The position numbers were made by a program, and so were the translations under genes. Below are positions 57,807 to 64,000 of a DNA stretch of 64,000 nt, piece after piece. The notes below the pieces were generated by a model. It did no database searches, had not been told where the DNA came from, and was given only the letters and a program-made list of their open reading frames with translations. The DNA is from Solanum dulcamara (taxonomy: Eukaryota > Streptophyta > Magnoliopsida > Solanales > Solanaceae), in the NCBI RefSeq assembly GCF_947179165.1, contig NC_077243.1:47198501-47262500 (forward strand), given 5' to 3'. Every line of letters begins with the position of its first letter. Position 1 is the stretch's first letter.

Positions 57807-58708
57807 GCACCTTTACATACTTTATTAAATAGTAGATCAGATTGTCAGATTTGGAGTGAAGAAAGACGATGGAAGAACTACTTTGGGTGATATTTTCTTC
57901 TTTTTTTTCATTTGAATTCATGTTTTTATGTTATTAATGATTTATGTAATTATATTACAAATGATGAGTGGCTAAATCACCTTGTTCTTGGGTTGTAGCC
58001 ATAAGATGAAGGTTTAAACTTGATTTTCCTTGGTTGAAAATTAGTTTTTGTATGTGATTTCATTTATGTTCTTGTTTTGATCGTTTTAATGCTTAATCAC
58101 CTTTAGAATTTTTTTTGTCCACCCGGAACTCGAAAGATGGATAGGGGAAAGAACACTAGAATATAGGGTTCATGTTTGTCCTAGAATTGTCTAAAATAAT
58201 TCGTGTATAAAATAATCGTGACACATATTTATACATCATGTTTGGTTACTAAACAGGATGATATGATTAATGCATTCTTGTTGGTTCATGCTTATCCCCG
58301 CTTAATGATATAGCTAAGCTGTCAACAAAAATAGGCAAGTAGAGGTCTAAAGATCATAATTGTAAAATCAACCTTGTAAATCATTAACCAAAAGGCCTAT
58401 TGGATACCAAATTAAAGGATTTTAGACTGGAAATCTATAAGTACTATAACCCTGGGACTCTTCTTTAAATTGATAAAATATCTCTAATATCTTTGAATCA
58501 TTTTCTTATATCATTTTTTATTATAATCATTTAAGATATAAATAAACTCAACCCTTTGAAAACACTCATGAATAATTTGACTCATTGAAAAGCTAACTAA
58601 TGCCTAATTAAATTTTTCTTTGGGTTCGATATTAAGCTCTTAAAAAGGGTCAGTATATTACTTTTGACATAATGCACACTTACGTGTACATTTAGACGCA
58701 ATAAGTTT

Positions 58709-58726
58709 TTGGCACTGTTGCCGGGG
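58709..58726 (+). other. Primer-binding site of G (Athila type)
   Basis: TTGGCACTGTTGCCGGGG, the site typical of Athila elements, with A in place of the usual G at position 6. Confidence 0.85.
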
Positions 58727-58841
58727 AATTTGTTTAATTTGGCAATAGTTTTCTTTTCGAAGTTTCTTTATAAATTGTGTTTGTGTTAACAACTTGATCT
58801 TATCTGTTATTTATGGTAGGGAAAATTAAAAAGGCACACTA

Positions 58842-61800
58842 GACAGAAATGGGAATATTGTAGAGCAGCTAGCTGAGCCTGAAAGATTTTTGCATTCGCA
58901 AAGAAGGAGAGCAACTGCTCTATATCTCGTATCATAGGTAAATCTGGGTGATACAAAAGAAGTGCATGTAGAGGTCCCTATAGAGATGGAATCCAGGACA
59001 GTACATGATATAGCAGTCCTACTCACAACGAATGTCACCTCTAGCATTCAAAAACGGCCAGCTGGAGGAAGATTTGAACTGAAAAAAAACATGGTACAAC
59101 TATTGCACCCTAATGGGTAGTTTACAAGTTTGCCTCATGAAGATCCCCAAGTCCACATCCAGATTTTCTTTGAGATTAGCGACACTTATATGCCTAATGA
59201 GGAAACTCCTAACTATGTGAGTTTAACCCTGTTTCCTTTTTCTTTGTTTGGGGAAGCTAAGAGGTGGTTAAAGTCGAAACCACCAAGTTCAATCACTTCA
59301 TGGAATGATTTGGCTCGCAAGTTTCTTATTAGGATCATTCCTTCAGGGAAGACAACTAAGTTGAGCGCTGAAATTTTAAGCTTTAAACAAAAATCTGGCA
59401 AAAATTTGTACCAATCTTAGGGTAGATTTAAATCATTACTCATTATTTGTCCTCACCATCACCAAACTAATGAGGTGTTGGTCCACACCTTCATAGAAAG
59501 GTTGGAACCCAACTCCAAAATTATTCTCGACTCTGCAGCATGTTGACAAGCACTATAGAATATATATGATGAGCTGTATACTTTGCTTAATCACATATCT
59601 CAGGGAAATCCTGAGTGAAATAGAGGAAACTCTAGACTTTTGGTTCAAAAATAAGTAGGTATGTTTGAATTTGATAAAGTGACAACATTGACGTCACAAA
59701 TTGTTGCAATACAAAATATAATGACAACGTATTTCAACACATTAGCAAAAGGACAAAATCAAGCTCTGGTGAATATGGCTCACTAACAACACATGTGGTG
59801 CAAGGTGTGTGGAAGTAGTGAATATGTGGCAGAATACTATAGAGCTAATCCCGAGTTAGTGAATTTTGTGGGTAATACACTTAAGGGTGGAGGTAATCAG
59901 AACTATGGAAATACTTACAACCTAAATTGGAGAAACCATCTGAACTTCTCATGGGGTGGAAATCAGCAACACCAATATTTAGGGCAAAGAAGTAATACAA
60001 AAATCAAGGCCATGGTCCATATAGATCACAAGGAGGAGGCCAAAATTATAATCAGCATGACCAGAGTAACCAACAATCAAGTAGTGTAGGAAATATGAGT
60101 GTGGAAGACATGCTTAAAAAACTCATGATTGAAAAAGATAAGCTAGCTGCAAAAGTTCGACAGTATCATATCATTACTCAAAATTAGAGAAGCGAGTGGG
60201 ATAACTAGCAAGTGCTAAGAATTCTCTCCCGTAAGTTGGCTTACCAGGTAACATTGATCCAAACCCCAAGCAGGTAAATGTTGTAAGCACACGAAGTGGA
60301 CGAGCATTAGTTGAGTTAGCGCTACAAAGCAAAGGTAGTGAAGGCAAAGGTAAAGTTGTGAAGATTGAAGCTAGTGATTCTAGTCGACCATAGATGCAGC
60401 AAGCGCAAACAAATAAAACTACCTCCCGCATTCCCACAAAAATTTAAAAAGAAGAAAGAGGAGGATTGTTTTGAAAAATTCATAGACATGCTTAAACAGG
60501 TACAAATTACTTACCTTTGATTGATGTGTTTTAGGGCATTCCAAAATATGCCAAGTTTGTGAAAGATATAGTGGCTAACAAGAACAAGTTAGCTGAATTT
60601 GAAACCATGGCACTCACTAAAAAGTGTAGTTCAAGAATCTTGAACAAAGTTAAGCTTCTAGCTAAATGAAAAGATGTAGGTAGTTTCATGGTAAAGGTAA
60701 CTATTAGTAAGTACAATAATGCAAGAGGTCTCTGTGATCTAGTGCTAGTATAAAGTTGATGCCTAGATCTATACTTAAGAAATTAGGCCTATGAGAACTT
60801 AAATCAACCACCATTTTATTACAATTAGTTGATCGTTCAATAGCTAGACCTGATGGTATTATTGAGGATGTGTTAGTTCAAGTAGGATCCCTCATCTTTC
60901 CTGTTAATTTTGTTGTATTAGATTTTGAGCCTGACCCAGATGTTTCTTTTATCTTGGGGAGTCCGTTCTTAGTAGTAGATGGTGCACTTATTGATGTGGA
61001 TACAGGTAGATTGACTATTAGAGAACATGAAAAAGTGGAGGAGTTCGATGTATATCTGGAACTAAAGTTGCCTGCAGTATATATAGAGTTTTCAGCTATA
61101 ACTAACATCAATGAGAAAGTCTCAGCTTAATGCATTTTAGCAAAAGATCTCAGATATGCTTTTCTAGGAGTGAATAATACCTATTAGTAATTCTTTGGTC
61201 GGCTTTGTCTAAGATACAAGTCACAACAAAATTTGAGGTATTAAAAAGGCATAAGAAGGTAATTGAATAGAAAATGGCTGATCTTCATGTTATTAGCCCC
61301 ACTTTGTGCATGCATAGGATTTTCATGGAAAAGGACATAAGAATAGTACACAGCCATAACACCGGTTAAATCCTATCATGAAAGAGGTGGTGAAAAAAGA
61401 GATAATTAAGTAGCTAGATGCAGGTATAATATACCCAATCTCTGACAGTAAGTGGGTAATTCTAGTTCAATGTGTTCTAAAGAAAGGGGGAATAACTGTA
61501 GTGACTAATGAGAAGAATGAGCTAATTCCCACAAGAACAATAATTGGTTGGCGTATATGCATGGACTACAGAAAGTTAAGTGATGCCACAAGGAAAGATC
61601 ACTACCCTATACCATTTATTGACCAAATACTTGGCAGGTTAGAAGGCCAAGTGTACTATTATTTCTTGGATGAGTATTCGGGTTACAACCAGATTACCAT
61701 TGCACTAGAGGTCCAGGAAAAGACAACTCTCATATGCCCGTATGGGATATATGCATTTAAGCGTATGCTATTTTATCTTCGCAATGCTCCTACCACTTTT

Positions 61801-61917
61801 CATAGGTGTATGATTGTTATATTTCATGATATGGTGGAAGAGTTTGTAGAGATTTTCATAGATGACTTTTTAGTATTTGGAGACTCTTTTGATTGGTGTT
61901 TGCATAATCTATGTTAC
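58842..61917 (+). pseudogene. Element G gag-pol pseudogene (Athila-like)
   Basis: Gag includes LPHEDPQVHIQIFFEISDTY, LTLFPFSLFGEAKRWLKSKP and ILSFKQKSGKNLYQS (59130-59420), the retrotransposon gag domain. The zinc knuckle CKVCGSSEYVAEY (near 59793) has lost the H and last C. The protease has a frameshift at the CDL active-site region (about 60735), then keeps PVNFVVLDFEPD and FILGSPFLVVDGALIDVDTG (60900-61010). RT keeps CMDYRKLSDATRKDHYPIPF, FLDEYSGYNQITIA, CPYGIYAFKRMLF and the catalytic IFIDDFLVFGDSFD (to 61905), where F enters. Multiple stops. Not functional. Confidence 0.88.
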
Positions 61918-62681
61918 TGTCACGACCCAACCCCGTAGGCCACGACTGGGGTCCGACCTAGACCCTCGTATACCTACCTATCAACTTTAGTCAAATTAGA
62001 CTATGTATAATGTCATACTGCTCACAAAAACCTCAATGGGTTAAAACGTTTTCATATTTATATAGCCTCCTTTATTCGTATTATATCATGAAAGAGAATG
62101 CAATCCGACAAGGCTGTCATAACGTAAAAACATTTACAACGTGTTGTATAGGCACATCCAAAATAAATTCATGAACAACCCATACATGTCTACAGACCTC
62201 TAAGAATAGTACGGTAACATATAGCGGGATAAGGCCCCTGCTGTACCCCTGAATAAACAAATACGTATATACACCAAAGGACCAATACAAAAAAAACTAG
62301 GCTCCGGAATAGTGGAGCACTTCCAATCATAGGTGAGCAGAAATTCTGAGCTGGCGGATCTCTGAAATGAACATTTATACCTGTGGGAATGAAATGCAAC
62401 CCCTCCGAAGAAAGGGGGGTCAGTACAATACATATACTGAGTATATAAGCATAACATAACTGAGATAACAACTGAAATAGAGATGCAAGAAATCAAGTAT
62501 AGCATTTAATAGGGTACTGTACCTACACCTCACCAAATAAAGTCCTGTATACTATTATCACATACCGTATCTGGCCCGCTCGGGGACTCAGTGTTACAAA
62601 CACATCATCTATCATGTTAGGCATATATATGCTATTAGCGCTGTAGAACGTACAACTCGATCCATGTATATATCAAGTACC

Positions 62682-62935
62682 TGCCGAGGAACGACAGCCC
62701 AATCCACATATTATATAATACTGCTGAAGAACGATGGCCCAATCTATCTCTCATATAACAATGCTGAGGTATGACGGTTTGATCCGTATATTGCATAATA
62801 GTGATGCCGAGGTACAACAGCCTGATCTATATATTATATATTAGTACTGAGGAATGACGGCCCGATCCGTATGCATGCATATCATATAATAATGCCGAGG
62901 AATGACGGTCCGATCCACATATCACATAACAATGC
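62682..62935. repeat. 40-bp tandem repeat, six copies, in LTR F
   Basis: Units begin TGCCGAGGAATGACGG.CC at 62682, 62722, 62762, 62805, 62845 and 62893 (spacings 40, 40, 43, 40, 48), each ending in an AT-rich CATATA-type spacer. The aligned part of the E LTRs has no such array. Confidence 0.88.
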
Positions 62936-63919
62936 ATATATGTGCATGTAAGACTTGGTAACATATCAGACATCCCCCAACCATTATCATAAATATTCCT
63001 AAGAGACCCCAGATTTAGGAACTTACACACCCAATCACTATTCAGCCTATAAAAAGCTCGAGGGTCGTAGTTTAACTACTTCAAGACCCTTAGCATTTAG
63101 GAGTGAAATCGAGTCACAAGTTATACTCAGTACTTACAACTGGAACTGCCTTTAACTCATATCATACCTCAATTCACTTAGATTTAAGACATTCCAAAGG
63201 GAAGAAGAGACAAGCTTTCCACATACTACCTTTCATCATATAAAAGCCCTAAAAGGCAACAACTCAACTACTACAGGAGTTCTAATATCACGAAGTCAAT
63301 GAAATTCATAGCTCATGCTTGGAATTTATGAATGGAATTACCCCAAGCTCATATACATATCATTCATTACTTACGTCTAAGACATGCCAAAAAAAGAGAA
63401 GAATAGCTTTACATACTTATGCCAAAAACATGCCAAAAGAAAGCTTCACATACCTCTTATGAGTTACTCCTTGTCACATTTTCTTCGTCATCCTTTGAAC
63501 CTATTCAACACGGAAGTAATATGAATATCAACCACTCTTGACTTTCCAACATCTTAAGTTTCACCTTAGTATTCATGGAATCTATTTCCTTGTTCATCTC
63601 CTCACCTAGTTCTTTAATTAGTTAAGACGTTAACGAAAATTAGGCAGCACCTCCCTTGTAACATGCCCTATCTAAATTTCCAATTACATTCATATTCACT
63701 ACATCCAACCAACAAAAACACCCTGAAGCATATACACACATAAAACATGGAAACATTACACAACACAAGCTCCAAACCACTTGTTGAAAATTATAATATC
63801 AAAATAGAGTTTTTAGTCTTTACTTCGCAAAGCCTTTAATTATACAAAATGAGGAGTCGTGTGGATGAAACCAGAAGAACCCACACCCCTTTTAGAAAAA
63901 GTTTAGGCCCTGCAACAAA

Positions 63920-63937
63920 CCCCCCCCCCCCCCCCCC
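63920..63937 (+). repeat. 18-base poly-C run
   Basis: A pure C homopolymer, where the E LTRs have short C runs broken by A (for example CACACCCCCACACACC at about 24819). Confidence 0.9.
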
Positions 63938-64000
63938 ACACCTGCAGTAGTACACCACAAGCACAACACTTTACTTCGACGACAATTCAACTATAGCGAC

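Larger units (their letters stand above)
57510..58700 (+). repeat. Element G 5' LTR (about 1.19 kb)
   Basis: Start TGTGCCCAATAG follows the last recognisable H codon; the end GACGCA precedes the primer site. The minus frame 57736-57921 is a shadow. Ends are inferred because the 3' LTR is not in the window. Confidence 0.65.
57510..61917 (+). mobile_element. Element G: plus-strand Athila-like Ty3/gypsy element
   Basis: LTR (57510-58700), a TTGGCACTGTTGCCGGGG primer site, gag, protease and RT of the Athila type. It interrupts H integrase and is interrupted by LTR F inside RT. The 5-mer ATTTA before the LTR would be the target site, but the other copy is outside the window. Confidence 0.85.
61918..64000 (-). 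mobile_element. Element F: E-type LTR, cut by the window end
   Basis: Begins TGTCACGACCCAACCCCGTAGG, matches the E LTRs throughout (AGGCTCCGGAATA.TGGAGC, GGGGTCAGTACAATACATATACTGA, AGCTTCACATACCTCTTATGAG, ACTTCGACGACAATTCAACTATA) and stops at the window edge, before the region equivalent to the E inverted repeat and TATA box. The left 5-mer is GTTAC; its partner is outside. It is more diverged from E than the E LTRs are from each other. Confidence 0.85.

Overview
This window looks like heterochromatic or intergenic DNA of a flowering plant, most likely a member of the Solanaceae. The reasons are the AT-rich background, stacked Ty3/gypsy LTR retrotransposons with a TGGTATCAGAGC primer-binding site, an Athila-type element, Tat/Ogre-like debris, a plant Mutator-like (MULE) transposon, and an RTE LINE 3' end with a (TTG)n tail of the kind common in Solanaceae. 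I found no intact protein-coding gene. Every recognisable coding region is a broken transposon gene. One short exon-intron-exon stretch (11138-12558) may be a host gene fragment.

Layout. (1) 1-7324: minus-strand LTR element A with 3.6-kb LTRs and only a 1.7-kb relic interior. It sits inside (2) 7325-11062: minus-strand gypsy element B (gag, zinc knuckle, protease, start of RT, one LTR). (3) 11063-12558: possible host sequence. (4) 12559-13576 and 30105-~31980: an old LTR, D, split by (5) a 16.5-kb MULE (13577-30104) with ~120-bp terminal inverted repeats and a perfect 9-bp target duplication. The MULE transposase gene is itself split by (6) minus-strand LTR element E (14948-26055; 3.4-kb LTRs, 5-bp target duplication GATGT). 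E's interior holds a 5S rRNA-like sequence. (7) ~31980-34845: Tat/Ogre-like and plant-transposon-domain debris. (8) 34846-42434: plus-strand gypsy element C, same family as B, with RT and RNase H deleted. (9) 42435-47986: minus-strand Ogre-like element J carrying an RTE LINE insertion and two tandem arrays. (10) 47987-57509: plus-strand gypsy element H, interrupted in gag by solo LTR I (51952-54627) and in integrase by (11) Athila-like element G (57510-61917). G is interrupted in RT by (12) LTR F of the E type (61918 to the window end).

Relative order from nesting: D before MULE before E; B before A; H before I and G, and G before F; J before the LINE. The most striking cross-element signal is a short G+C-rich inverted-repeat block in the U3 of several unrelated LTR families. 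It lies about 25-120 bp upstream of the TATA box, with different sequence but similar geometry in each family. Other notable signals are a 1.5-kb near-identical tract inside otherwise ~10% diverged E LTRs, the 5S-like insert, a G-box cluster in one E LTR, and a MULE transposase whose visible damage is nonsense codons without frameshifts. All comparisons were made by eye.
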